NCBI GenBank assembly: GCA_946699065.1
Contig: CAMPDV010000447.1
Location: 173,501-237,500, forward strand
Origin: Loxodes magnus
Taxonomy: Eukaryota > Ciliophora > Karyorelictea > Loxodida > Loxodidae
Length of the DNA: 64,000 nt
Direction of reading: 5' to 3'
Shown here piece by piece: positions 9,911 through 20,420 of this stretch. The notes under the pieces were generated by a model. It searched no databases. It saw only the letters and a list, made by a program, of their open reading frames with translations, and was not told the origin of the DNA. The translations under genes and the position numbers were made by a program. How positions within the stretch are numbered: the stretch's first letter is position 1; each line of letters starts with the position of its first letter.

Positions 9911-12900
9911 ATGTGGAAATTTGTGGGTCTAAAAAGGAGAATACAAATATATGAATCTGGACTGAGAGAAGAATCTTAAATAAATAATCAAATTAATCAA
10001 GTAAAAATAGTTCATGTTAATATTGATGGTATTGCAACTAAAACTTTATCAATTCAAGAATTTATCATTGAAAACGAATTTGACATTTTTTCCATTAATG
10101 AAACGCATGCTAAGTAATAATTTGTACATATTATAGTACATGGATTTCGGACCTACTATAGAAATGCTAACGGGCGAGGAGGTGTCTGTATCCTGGCTAA
10201 AGAGAAACTAAACACAACTTAAATAGTTTAGGAGGCAGATGGAGAGGCCTAGCTCAGATTCTGCACAATAAAACTTGACGATATACTCTTTACTTAATGC
10301 TACATGCCAGACAACAATAAGACAACAGATATGAAAGATGAAGCCTATGACATTCTCATTGAAATATATAATGCGTTTCCCCATAATTCTCACATCTTCC
10401 TTGGTGACTTTAATGCACTACTAGAAGACTTTGGTAGTAATCCTCTAAGCAACTACGATAATATATCCAGATTAAAATAGTTTATTCAACAGAATGATTT
10501 GTAGATTATCAATGACCCTATAGTAAATACATTCATTCATAGAGCTAATCAATAATATTATTGTAATGATTACATTTTGGCAACCCAACACTTGAGAATT
10601 GATTAATTCAACGATTTCTAGGCTCACTATGACAAACTAATCACTGATCATATTCCTATATCTGTGAATTTTGCTTACAATGCAACCACAAATGTTCCAA
10701 GATAACAACCATTACTCTATAAGATTATTAAGTTACTTGATCCAATGGACAGATAAAATTACTAAAATTAATTTTAAGGTAGTTTTTCGTGTATTCTGAC
10801 TGTAGATTCAGACAACTTAGACTCATAATATAGTTTCATCACGAACTAACTTTAGAATAGTGCAATGAACACAATAGGAGTAGTTAAACAAAATACTAAT
10901 TACAACAAACTGCCTCTGGATATCACTTTGAAGTATATAGCTGCTAAAAGAGCAAATTAGGAGTATAAGAAATTGATGTTTATACAAGGAAGAATTAACT
11001 AAACAGTAACTGAAGCTTATTCTGTAACCAGAAAATTGAAAAAAATATATATGCGTTCTTGTTGAAAATGGAAAAAACTTCAGGCTAAAGATAAATTTCT
11101 CAAACTAAATGGAAATCAACGAACGATGTTCTGTCAGGCTGAAAAAATAATAAACCCTAAAATAAGGAATTAAATGAATTTTAATGAAGAACTTAGTAAC
11201 TCCTTTATTGATAACTGAGAAACCTTTGTGTTAAGCAAACATTAAAATGTAGCATAGGAACAACTTAATTTTAGTAAACGGTAAATAGATCTCATTTATA
11301 GAAATCCTTAACTTATCAATTATCCATCTTCTCATTTATAAAGTTTCGAACTTTTCAAATTTTAAGAAATTAAAAAAATTATTCAACATATTCCAAATGG
11401 CAAGGCAGCTGGATAAGATGGAATAAAGGGCGAACTCATCAAGTATGCTGGAGAAGAGTTACAATAAATAATTCACTGTTTTATCGAAAATATGATGCGA
11501 CTTTAATAAATTCCATAAAAACTGAATACCTCCATTATCATTCCTATTTTCAAGAAAGGTAGTAAGAGTGATTGGAAAAACTGAAGACCAATTTCCCTTA
11601 TGAATACTATATTGAAGATCTACAACAAAGCTTTAACAGAAAGGACTTACAAAATTCTTTAAGAATGAAACCTCATACATCCAGCATAAATGGGATTTCT
11701 CAAGAAGAGACAAACAGCCCACTAAATATGATAGTTGTAGCAGATAATTGACATCTATTAGAGTGAAGGGAAAGCCTAAACAAGGATGCTTGCTACTCTA
11801 TTTTATGTTGAGAAGATGTTTGATAGTATTGAGAGAAGAACACTTTTTAAACATCTTAGGAGAATAAAACTAACTCTGGGATTGATACTGACATTAGAGT
11901 CTTTCTATAGTAACCTGAATTCCTCTTTTCTAATTGATGGGTAAACAACTCGACGACTTCATTACAACAATGGAGTTATGCAAGGGAGTTCACATGGTCC
12001 TATACTCTCCCTCCTACATCATGATATAGTAATCTGACATCTATAGGAAAGAAATACACATCTGGGTATCAATCTGCATAATATGAACTTTGTATTCAGA
12101 GCGTGGGCAGATGACCTTATACTCCTTTCTTGTTCTGCTTAAAGGATGTAATAACTTATAGATTAATTCAACAGAGTTTTCAGTGAATTTTTCTGTAAAT
12201 TAACACTAGTAAATGTGAAGCAATACAATTTGTTAAAAAAAGAAGAGCTAAAAACTTGAATTAAACTTGAAACTGGAAGCTTAGCATATCAAATAGAAAA
12301 TCAAGTGACATACCTTTGAGTCATAATACAAGAAAATGGTTTTTTGATCAATCACTGTAAATAGAGAATTTAAACATATTTAGAATCGGTAAAGAAATGC
12401 ATTTATACTCTCAACTGATACAAGAATGTTACTTCCTGACACTTTAAAATACTTTGTCGCAAGTTTACGTTGCCTAAGGCTGAATACGGTGGAGAATTGG
12501 TTCCTTGAACTATAATGAGAGGCTCATAGTCTATGAAAGAAGATAAGCAAAAGTATGCGTATAATTGCGAGGAAGTCTTTACAGTCGCCTATCTCTGTCT
12601 TTAATGAGTCCTGTTACATAGACTTTAACTGACTCCCTTTTGAGCATATTATGGCTAGTTGCTTTTTCCTTTTCTACTTTAAAATACGGAAAGAAGCTAG
12701 GATTTATCCGGAATCTGATATAGGAAGACTCTTTGAATGCAATTGAAACTAAAAATCTTTGTACTTTTAGTAAGTTAAAAGGATGTTTTAATATTATGGA
12801 TTTAACAATGACGATCAAACCATGATTTCTAATTAACTTTCTTTTTAGAATCTTATTGAAGAAAAAATAAGAAGCAAATTCTATTAAGAAGCAGCTATAC

Positions 12901-13435
12901 GATATAGAGACATGCCCACTGCACAGATATTTAGAGAGAAACTTGGAGGACTTTTGAAATTTCCTGAAATAAATTAAACTAAATTAAACAAAGAATATAA
13001 AATAGAAATCATCTCAATCTTTAAATTACGAACTAATTCTTACAGTTTTCAATATGACTTACATATACGTCGTTGTCCTGTAAAAAATTACCTCTGTAAA
13101 TGTGGTGGAAAAGACACATTTAGACATATCTTCTAATGTGTCTACTATTAGGACATAGTTAGAAATATCTCTAATAAATTTCCTGGAAAAAACTTGGAAA
13201 AACTAGTAACTTACGATTAACTCTACATAAACTAGCAGTTCACTTCTCATAAGTAAATGGAAGCAGATCTTCAGATAAAATTTTTACATAAGAATCTACG
13301 AAAAAAGAATTGAAATTGTAGAACAAAACACAGATAATTGAATGGATCCTAAAGAAGAATAATAAGAAAGCACAAGAAACAACGGGGAAAAGTAGGAAGA
13401 TTGAAAGAACGATGTTTGAACTTTTTTAACATAAT
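9911..13435 (+). pseudogene. LINE ORF2: APE endonuclease and reverse transcriptase, degenerate
   Basis: With TAA/TAG=Q and TGA=W this reads as a non-LTR retrotransposon ORF2. The endonuclease has VNIDG, SINETH, GRGGVCIL, GDFNA (about 10402) and TDHIPI. The reverse transcriptase has PNGKAAGQDGIKGELI, NW-RPISLMN (about 11580, Trp=TGA), GFLKKRQTAHQ, QGSSHGPILS and AWADDLILL (about 12100), an unusual variant of YADD/FADD. A C-terminal zinc motif CKCGGKDTFRHIFQC lies near 13095-13139. The frame changes at about 12150-12220, 12260-12300 and 12540, and the usual YLG reads YLW. The copy is therefore probably dead. A hairpin (TGAAGT...ACTTCA) follows at 13441-13470. It is the only reverse transcriptase in the window. 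Confidence 0.85.
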
Positions 13436-13479
13436 TAAAATGAAGTATCTGATTTATATCAGTAACTTCATTTCATTAC

Positions 13480-14225
13480 CATTTTTATTAAAATTATTTC
13501 TTCTAAAATTACATTGCTAGTAAATTAGCGGTTATAGTAAGGAAAATTTTTATAAACCTTGCTTATAAGATGATAAATTTTGAATTTAATTAACAATCTT
13601 TAAAAATTAAATAAGATATAAATAAATAATTTGAAGATAAATAAAAGTTATAAATTAAAACATTTAATAAATCTTAGCATTAACCTGTTCTATTCGGTTT
13701 TTATAAACCTAAAATATTAAAAAACTAATTATTTACTGTAAATTGTAAAATCTGAAAATGATTTAGTTTTTCTATAATAATTTCTTTTATTTTAAAATAA
13801 ATAAAAAGTAAATTATTTCAAATTTGTTTAACTAAAATATTTACTTTATTAATTTTCTAAATAAATTAAACAGCTTTATACTATTAAAGATTGATAAAGT
13901 TTAAAACTTATATTATTATAAATTAAAGTTAATTTTTATTTAAATTACAAAACATTAGCTACTTTTAAATTTATTTATGGATTATAAATTGATTTAAGGA
14001 TAAAAAGGAATTTTATTATTGATATAAATATAAGTAAAGCTAGAATAAATTAATAACTAAATTTTTATTATATAAAAATAAAAATGAGATATTTAATTAA
14101 AGATAAATAAAATTAATTTATAAGTAATTAAGTTTTTCTTTAATATTTTAGAATTATAAATTAATTATTTTAGCTTATTCTGTACTTATTATTATTTTTA
14201 ATTAATTCAAAAAAGTAATCAAAAG
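13480..14225. other. AT-rich stretch, no gene seen
   Basis: The stretch is low-complexity AT-rich sequence between the LINE and the next gag-like element. No motif is recognised. Confidence 0.4.
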
Positions 14226-14235
14226 GAGTTAATAA

Positions 14236-15042
14236 TTATAACAATAATAAACTTAGTTAAAGTGTTTATGGATTTGAGGTATTTCAACCTCATTTCCACT
14301 GACATCCAGTGATTGCTCCTGGATGCTTAAAATAAAAATTCGGGTCACCCAGTTTTTTCGGAGTTCTGAAACTCAAACGGAAAATTCTTATTCTATAAAT
14401 TCTTCCTTCCATTGCCACATAAATTCTCCTTCGCTGTTTCTCTTCATCTTTTCCTTGTATATCTTGCAACTCTTGAATCTATGGAATCTTGATTAATATA
14501 TGTAACATCTCTTGAGAATCATTCTAATATTGGTTGGCTCTATTTGCCAATCATCTTCTACTTCCATTTTTATTTCTTAGATTAGAGGTTCTATTCTTTT
14601 TTGTCCAAGTTGCTATACTTCGATTTCTTATTGGCTAATCTTTCTTCAGTATTTTAACTTTTTTCTATTAATTTTTTTTAATCTTAATATTTTTACTTCT
14701 TCATATAGAATACGTACAGATTTCAAAAGATTTTTAATTAATAATTATTCTTCATTGTCTGTTTTTGCTTTGGATTCTCTTAATTCCTATAGTTGCTTGG
14801 TCTCGGTTTAGGAAGAAAGTCAATATTTTATTATTAGTTTTATTCTGTTTATATTTATTTAAGTTCTTATTTTATTTAAGATTTTCTTAAATTTTCAACT
14901 ATTGGAGGTTATTAAGATTAAGAAGACTATTATTTTATTAAAGAAGATGTGATGGATGAAGAATTAGAAGTCTCTGGTTTTTACTCCTTTATCTATGGAG
15001 CCTGCTAAAAACCCTTCTTGAGACCTTCTGCCATTTTTTATA
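14236..15042 (-). mobile_element. Gag-like retroelement, GFF family, broken zinc knuckle
   Basis: On the minus strand it starts ATG 15034 with MAEGLKKGF, followed by a PETSNSSS stretch, nearly identical to the element at 16696. The knuckle reads CYIYQSRFHRFKSC, so the second Cys has become Tyr. It keeps EGRIYRIR and TPKKLGDPNFYFK. The 3' end has hairpins (CATCCAGG...CTGGATG and GAGGTTGAAATACCTC) and a short ATT tail. Imperfect flanking repeats (AAAAGGAGTTAATAA and AAAAGGAATTAAATA) look like an old target-site duplication. It is probably inactive. Confidence 0.7.
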
Positions 15043-15689
15043 AAAAGGAATTAAATAGTTGAAAGAAACTAAAGATTAAAAAATTAGCCTTTACATCAAG
15101 TGAACTTCAGATCATCTTCTCTTGAATTAAAGGACGGCACAGGGCTTATTAATTTTACATCGTTATTTATAATTTGTACTTTATTACTAGGCTTTTAAAT
15201 AAAAAAGTTATTTTTTAATTCCTAATCTTACTTTTATAAACTCTTATACATTGAATCTGTTTAAGTTAATCATATTTAAAACAGGTCTTTTCTTATAAAT
15301 CTTCTAATTTATCATAAATTTGGTTTCTTCATTTGCATCTTTTACAATGATACTGCTTTTTGCATACATAGTAATGTATTTTTCTTCTAATTTTTTATTT
15401 TTATTAATTTATTTTAATTTCCATAGGGAATTTCCCTATATTATTTGATTTTTTATATGTAGATTCTTATTGGATGTTCTTTTCATATTAAAGTTCTTTT
15501 ATTTGATATTAAATTAAGAAAACTTAAATTAAAACATTTGAAGGATTTAATAAAATTATTTTTAAATCTCTTCTGGTTTATATTCCATTTACGATTATAT
15601 ACTGTTTATTGAATCTTCTTTAGAAAAGAATAGAAGGTTCAAATTATTCGCCTTTTTTCCTAATATTAATTCTATTTTTTAATTAAAAT
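15043..15689. other. AT-rich stretch with no recognised gene
   Basis: There is no conserved motif on either strand that I can support. A somewhat GC-richer patch at 15100-15160 has no recognised match. Confidence 0.35.
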
Positions 15690-16680
15690 TTTTTAATTAA
15701 TATTATATATTTAATATCCTTTACTGAACTAATTGTAAAAAATATTCCTGATATAATTTTCCTTTATCTTATTAAGATAATTATTAAATTAAGTAGGATT
15801 GCTATTCTTATTTTGAAGGTATTTATTGAGATCTGCTGTTTCTTAGGTAGCATTGAAATATATATTAATGATAATAATTATAAGATTGTAAATAAAAAAG
15901 CATATAAGATTAAAAATAATAATATACTAAAAGTATATTTAAAATAAAGTATAAGTTATTTAATTAAGTATGATTCAAATATTTATTATATAAAACATGT
16001 AAATGAAAGTACTAATTTAATTTATAGATTTCCCTTTTCTTTTTGGATTTAGAAATATATAATATCAATAATATATAATTTGCAATAAGTATCTAAAAAT
16101 TTATGTTGATATTATATTTAACAAAGCTGAAAATGATAAAATTTATAATAGATAAAACTAATTTATAAATTGTATCATAAAGTTATTTTTAATATTTAAA
16201 TAGTTTTTTAAATATCTTAATATACATACATAAGATTACAATTTTAAATTAATCTATTAGTAAAATTAATTTTATTAATAATTTATAATTTAAACATTTA
16301 TAATTTTATTTATTTTAATAAATAGTAAATACATATTTACTTAATACTTTAATTTAAAAATATTTCTTTTTATTTAATTCATTAGTTTATTTAAGCTATT
16401 TCAAGATATTTATTTAATTAAATAGTTTATATATCTTTAAATTACACTTACAGTCATTTATATATATCTTAATTAAAATTTATCATTTTTAGTAATATAA
16501 AATTAAATAGTATAATTTCTATATTATTATTTTAGATATTTAAAGTTAATATTATCTGTTTATGTTTTTTAACTTAATATATTATTAAATTAAAAATTAG
16601 CTTACAAGGAACTAACTTAGCTCTAGCAACTTAAATAATGTTAATAATTAATTTTATTTATAGAAGATATTTTAGCTTTA
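15690..16680. repeat. AT-rich repeated block, copy 2 (left part)
   Basis: The sequence is repeated at 41965-43010 in direct orientation with high similarity, starting at TATATTTAATATCCTTTACTGA. The right part continues at 17548-18209 and 19061-20032, split by two retroelement insertions. No gene is evident. Confidence 0.7.
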
Positions 16681-16695
16681 TAAGTAAATTAATAA
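16681..16695. repeat. Target-site duplication, left copy
   Basis: TAAGTAAATTAATAA, repeated at 17533-17547. Confidence 0.8.
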
Positions 16696-17532
16696 AAAAA
16701 AAAAAAATGGCAGAAGGTCTCAGGAAGGGTTTTTTTCCAGCTCCATAGAAAAAGGAAAAAAAACCAGAGACTTCTAATTCTTCTCCTACCACGTCTTCTT
16801 TAATAATATAATAATTTTCTTAGGCTCTTTAACCCCCAAATTTAGAAAAATAAAGATAATCTTAAATTGAATAAGAAATTAAATCAACAGAAACTGACTA
16901 AAGCAAGCGAGACTTTTTACTCCCATAGCCACGATCAAGCAACTACATGAAAAGTGGTAACTAAAAAATAATGTAGAAATAGAAAAATGATGAATAGCTA
17001 ATAATAGAATAACTTATGAAATCTATCCGTAACCTATAAGAAGAAGTTTAAATATTAAAGAAAGAAAACCAAAAATTACTATAGAAAAGTTAAAACAATG
17101 AAGAAAGATTAATGAAACAGGAAATCGAAGTGAAACTTTTGGGAGAAAAAAGAATTTAACCTTAAACTTTAGCTGAAAATAAAATGGAACTAGAATACAC
17201 AAAACCCTTAGAGATAACTCCTCCCAGAAGGATCGTCAAGCTGTGCTACCTGTGCAAATCAAAATTCCACACATACAAGAGATGCAAGATATATTTGGAT
17301 AAACAGAGAAGAAACAGTGAAGAGATTTGGAGAGAACTTTCAAGAATTTATGTAGACAAGGATGGAAGAATATTTAGAAGGAGGCTTTTTCAAGGGAGTG
17401 CCAGAACTCCAAAAAAACTGGGAGTCCCGAACTTTTATTTTAAACCTCAAGGAACGAACTCTGGAGGTATGTATTGAAGGGGTTTAAAATCCCCGGAGAT
17501 ACGAACACTTTAATTTAGTATATTATTATTAT
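16696..17532 (+). mobile_element. Gag-like retroelement, GFF family, complete ends
   Basis: This 837-bp element is flanked by a 15-bp duplication. It starts with an A-run and ATG 16706 (MAEGLRKGF) and ends with the hairpin GGGGTTTAAAATCCCC and an ATT tail. The downstream frame (17184-17477 and upstream of it) encodes the knuckle CYLCKSKFHTYKRC, then LSRIYVDKDGRIFRRR and stop TGA 17475-17477. The start frame and the knuckle frame differ by one base. The likely cause is an extra T in the T8 run near 16730: the 40-kb relative has T7 and the 14-kb relative T5. It is either a frameshift mutation or a slippery site. Confidence 0.8.
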
Positions 17533-17547
17533 TAAGTAAATTAATAA
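17533..17547. repeat. Target-site duplication, right copy
   Basis: TAAGTAAATTAATAA, identical to 16681-16695. Confidence 0.8.
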
Positions 17548-17599
17548 TATTTAAAAATAAACCATTTAATTATTATTAAAATTATTAAACATTTAGTGG

Positions 17600-17857
17600 A
17601 AACTCAAATTTACCACTGGACTAAACTTTCTGATTTTATGGCTAGGAACTAGTTCCTTTCCTGTCGCTGAGAAAGTCCCTGGTCATGAAGGGAACGTTGT
17701 TTTCGAAATTATCAGTTCTTTGTAGGGGCTTGAAGCCTGGCTGCTCATAGCGATGGAATTTCCTGGCAGTTATGTCTGGAACATAGCAGGATTTTAATAT
17801 TCCTAAAAATGAGAGTGTCGGTTCGTATAACTGTAAAGGAGTTCCTAGTTGCCAAAA
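17600..17857 (-). repeat. GC-rich 0.3-kb dispersed repeat, copy 1
   Basis: This is the reverse complement of the repeats at 24142 and 57976, strongly GC-rich against its surroundings. The shared core includes GAGCAGCCAGGCTTCAAGCC and TTTCTCAGCGACAGGAAAGG. GCTTCAAGCC lies one mismatch from a Pol III B box like that of the tRNA-Glu here. This suggests a SINE, but a coding origin is also possible. Confidence 0.7.
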
Positions 17858-18190
17858 TAATAAAAGTTTAAAATGTTTAAATAATAATGAAAAGTATATA
17901 ATAAAAGAGTTTTAGAAATATGTATTTAATGACTAGAGTAAGTTATAAAGATATTTTAAGTAATATAATTTTTTATAGAGATATATGATTGATTAAATAG
18001 TAGGTTGTTGAATTGTAATATAAATTGATGGTTGATATGATTTAATGTTATTTAAAAGGAATTATAATTAATTTTGGATGATTTAAGTTTTTATATTGTT
18101 TGATATTTTTATAGAAGCAATTGATTATAAAAATAGTTTAGTTTATAATTTAAATCTTTATTGTATCTTCTGTAATTATAAATCTTATTC

Positions 18191-18209
18191 TATTAAATAG
18201 CAATTTAAA
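18191..18209. repeat. Target-site duplication, left copy
   Basis: TATTAAATAGCAATTTAAA, a perfect 19-bp match to 19042-19060. Confidence 0.9.
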
Positions 18210-19041
18210 AAAAAAAAAATGGAATAATCTATTCGCCTTTCCAAAAACCAAATTAAGAACGCAAAAAGGAAAGCTGCGAAACAAATGCAGAGACAACAAC
18301 AAGAAGAAGATAAATCAAGTTCCTCCTCTGAAGGAAAAATCATAATCGGAACAATAGAATCGAATCCAGTAAAGGTATAAAAATAATCCGAAATATAAAT
18401 ATAGCTTGACCAAATGAAAACAATAATACAAAATTATTAGGAAACAATTTACAACCAAGGGGAAAAAATAAGAGAACTAATGAATACTATCGAAGATTAA
18501 AATAACGAGCTTCTAATAATTAGACGATAATTGATTTAGAATAATCTAGTCACGGAATAGTAACTATATGAATAATCTCAATCGAATTTTAAGCAAGAAC
18601 AAAATATGATTATCGAAAATGTTTCTACATAAGCAAACGTTTAAGAAAAATAGAATGACTAAAAGATTAATATAGATTTAATCAAAAGAATCGATTAACT
18701 TGAAAAAAAAGTATTTCTGAAGAGATTCAAGAAAAAACAAGGCAAACAATGCTATTATTGCAAATCAAAGTGACACTTATTACAAAATTGCGATTAGTGA
18801 AGATAAATTTAGATAAAAGAACAATAAAGAACGTTAAGCATACTCAGCAGACTCTGAATAACCTAAACAGGGATTTACAAGAGAAAACTATTCACATAAA
18901 AGACAGAAGATCCTCTGTGGTTCCATCCACATAAAAAAATGGCGTGGTATCCATCCACGCTAAAAAAATGGTAGCAAAAACCTGGTTGAAAATCCAGGGA
19001 ATGCTAAACTTTAATTACTTTTAGTTTACTATTATTATTAT
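18210..19041 (+). mobile_element. Complete gag-like retroelement, MEQS family
   Basis: This 832-bp element is delimited exactly by a 19-bp target-site duplication. It has an A-run, a start ATG 10 bp from the 5' end, one ORF, three 3' hairpins (TGTGG...CCACA, GCGTGG...CCACGC, CCTGG...CCAGG) and a tail of ATT units. This fully bounded copy shows that the family carries no second ORF and no reverse transcriptase. Confidence 0.9.
18219..18989 (+). CDS. Gag-like CCHC zinc-knuckle protein of a retroelement
   Basis: The ORF is 256 codons plus TGA (18987-18989), in one frame with TAA/TAG=Q and TGA=W. It starts MEQSIRLSKNQ with a basic N-terminus and an SSSSEGK tract. A long Q/N/E-rich, coiled-coil-like segment follows, then the knuckle CYYCKSKWHLLQNC (its Trp is TGA). 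LWITQTGIYKRK and a W..YPST repeat come after it. The stop is in the loop of the terminal hairpin. The homologue at 4561-5328 keeps the same layout across substantial divergence, so the ORF was under selection as protein. It is likely a nucleoprotein for retroposition. It is not recognised beyond the knuckle. Confidence 0.8.
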
Positions 19042-19060
19042 TATTAAATAGCAATTTAAA
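19042..19060. repeat. Target-site duplication, right copy
   Basis: TATTAAATAGCAATTTAAA, identical to 18191-18209. Confidence 0.9.
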
Positions 19061-19568
19061 TTTAATATATACTTTTTACCATGGAGATGTATTTATTTTA
19101 AGTGCTTTAAATAAACAATTCCCTTATTTAGACTATTAAATCTTTTCTATTTTGTTTATTGGAGATGTTCAAAAGATATTATTTTTTAAATAGTAGTTTG
19201 AATATTTAGGAAGAAATATAAAATGAATTTAAATAATATAAATACATACTAAATAGTGGTAATTAAATATCTGATTTAATTAAATTTACTATTATTTAAT
19301 TAATTTAGTAAGTTACTACATTATAATAATTAAATATAACTGCTTAATATTTTAATATCATTCAAATTATTTATACTCATTTTACTTTAATTATATACAT
19401 TTAAATATCAACCAAATATTCTAATACAATCTAGTTCATCATACAATTATTTAATATTATATTCATTAGTCAAACACATTTCAAGTAACTTACTAATATA
19501 TTTTATTATTATTATTAACTATCAATAAACATTATAAATTACTCATTTATATTAAATTATCGACTAAT

Positions 19569-19885
19569 ATTATAAAACGCATACCACTTCAATGGCCCAC
19601 ATTTATTTAATAAAGTTTCCTTAAGTTAGAAAAATTATTTGTCGAAATCTTTCACATTACTAGCATTCCTTGGTTAGATTTGTCTTCTATAGGCTGTGAA
19701 CGGAATGTAACTGAGAGACCTTAGTATCTGACACTTTTCATCATTAATACTACTTGATGGCTTTTCAGTCTTTTCTTTTCTTGGCTTCTACCTAGATTCT
19801 GATTCAGCTCTTCGTCATGAAGTATTCTATGTTATTAGAGTTTAAGTTAATCTCAGTTGGAGGATTGCTTTTCCCTATTTAAAAT
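19569..19885 (-). repeat. 0.3-kb dispersed module, decayed coding remnant (copy 2)
   Basis: Minus-strand reading gives GMLVMWKISTNNFSNLRK, then LYQINVGHWSG. The first Trp is TGA where the 43-kb copy has TGG. It is very close to copy 1 at 6545. It lies in the second copy of the AT-rich block, which ends at about 20032. Confidence 0.5.
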
Positions 19886-20033
19886 AAATTATATATATAA
19901 TAAATTGAATTTAAATGCTTTTCATCTAAAAATAAAATTTTAAAGTTAAATTTATTAAAATAAATAGATTGCTCTATTTCTTGAGATTTTATTTAGTTTA
20001 CTTATAAATATTCTAAAATTAATAAATAAAAAT

Positions 20034-20420
20034 GATTATAGAGCGCGTAGCACCTCATTTGCGCGCAGCTCTTTCAATATTTAATATTAAGAAAATGTTC
20101 TCATGTTTCTTGTTAAAATTCTAGAGGTCCGATGAGTCATTTAGCTTCTCCAAATGGGGAATCTTCTTATTAAAAATTATTCTAAAATTTTGAGTCAAAT
20201 GTTTCAGTCTTCTTGAGCCTAGTAAAGGTTTTTAAAAAGTCTCTCTTAACTCGCTTACGCTATTTCTAGTATTTATTCTAGAAAAAATATTTTTAAGCTC
20301 TGATATTTAAGCTCTCAAGTCAATTTCAAATATTTGCTACTGTCTTTTTGCAAATTTGTAGCAACATATGCTTTTACTCATATTCACCTTCGATTCTAAT
20401 AAAAAAACTAAAATATCTTT
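20034..20420 (-). pseudogene. Coding remnant ending in the RAA-WGATRSII motif
   Basis: On the minus strand this reads DSKFQNNFQQEDSPFGEAKW and then ETWEHFLNIERAARKWGATR (TGA=W). The DSxxxNNxQQxDxPFGE part recurs at 30.3 kb. The RAA..WGATRS part recurs at 30.45, 33.07 and 43.05 kb. As DNA the last part is palindromic (GAGCGCGTAGCACC...GCGCGCAGCTC), so it could also form an RNA hairpin. The frame appears broken between copies. The family is not recognised. Confidence 0.4.
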
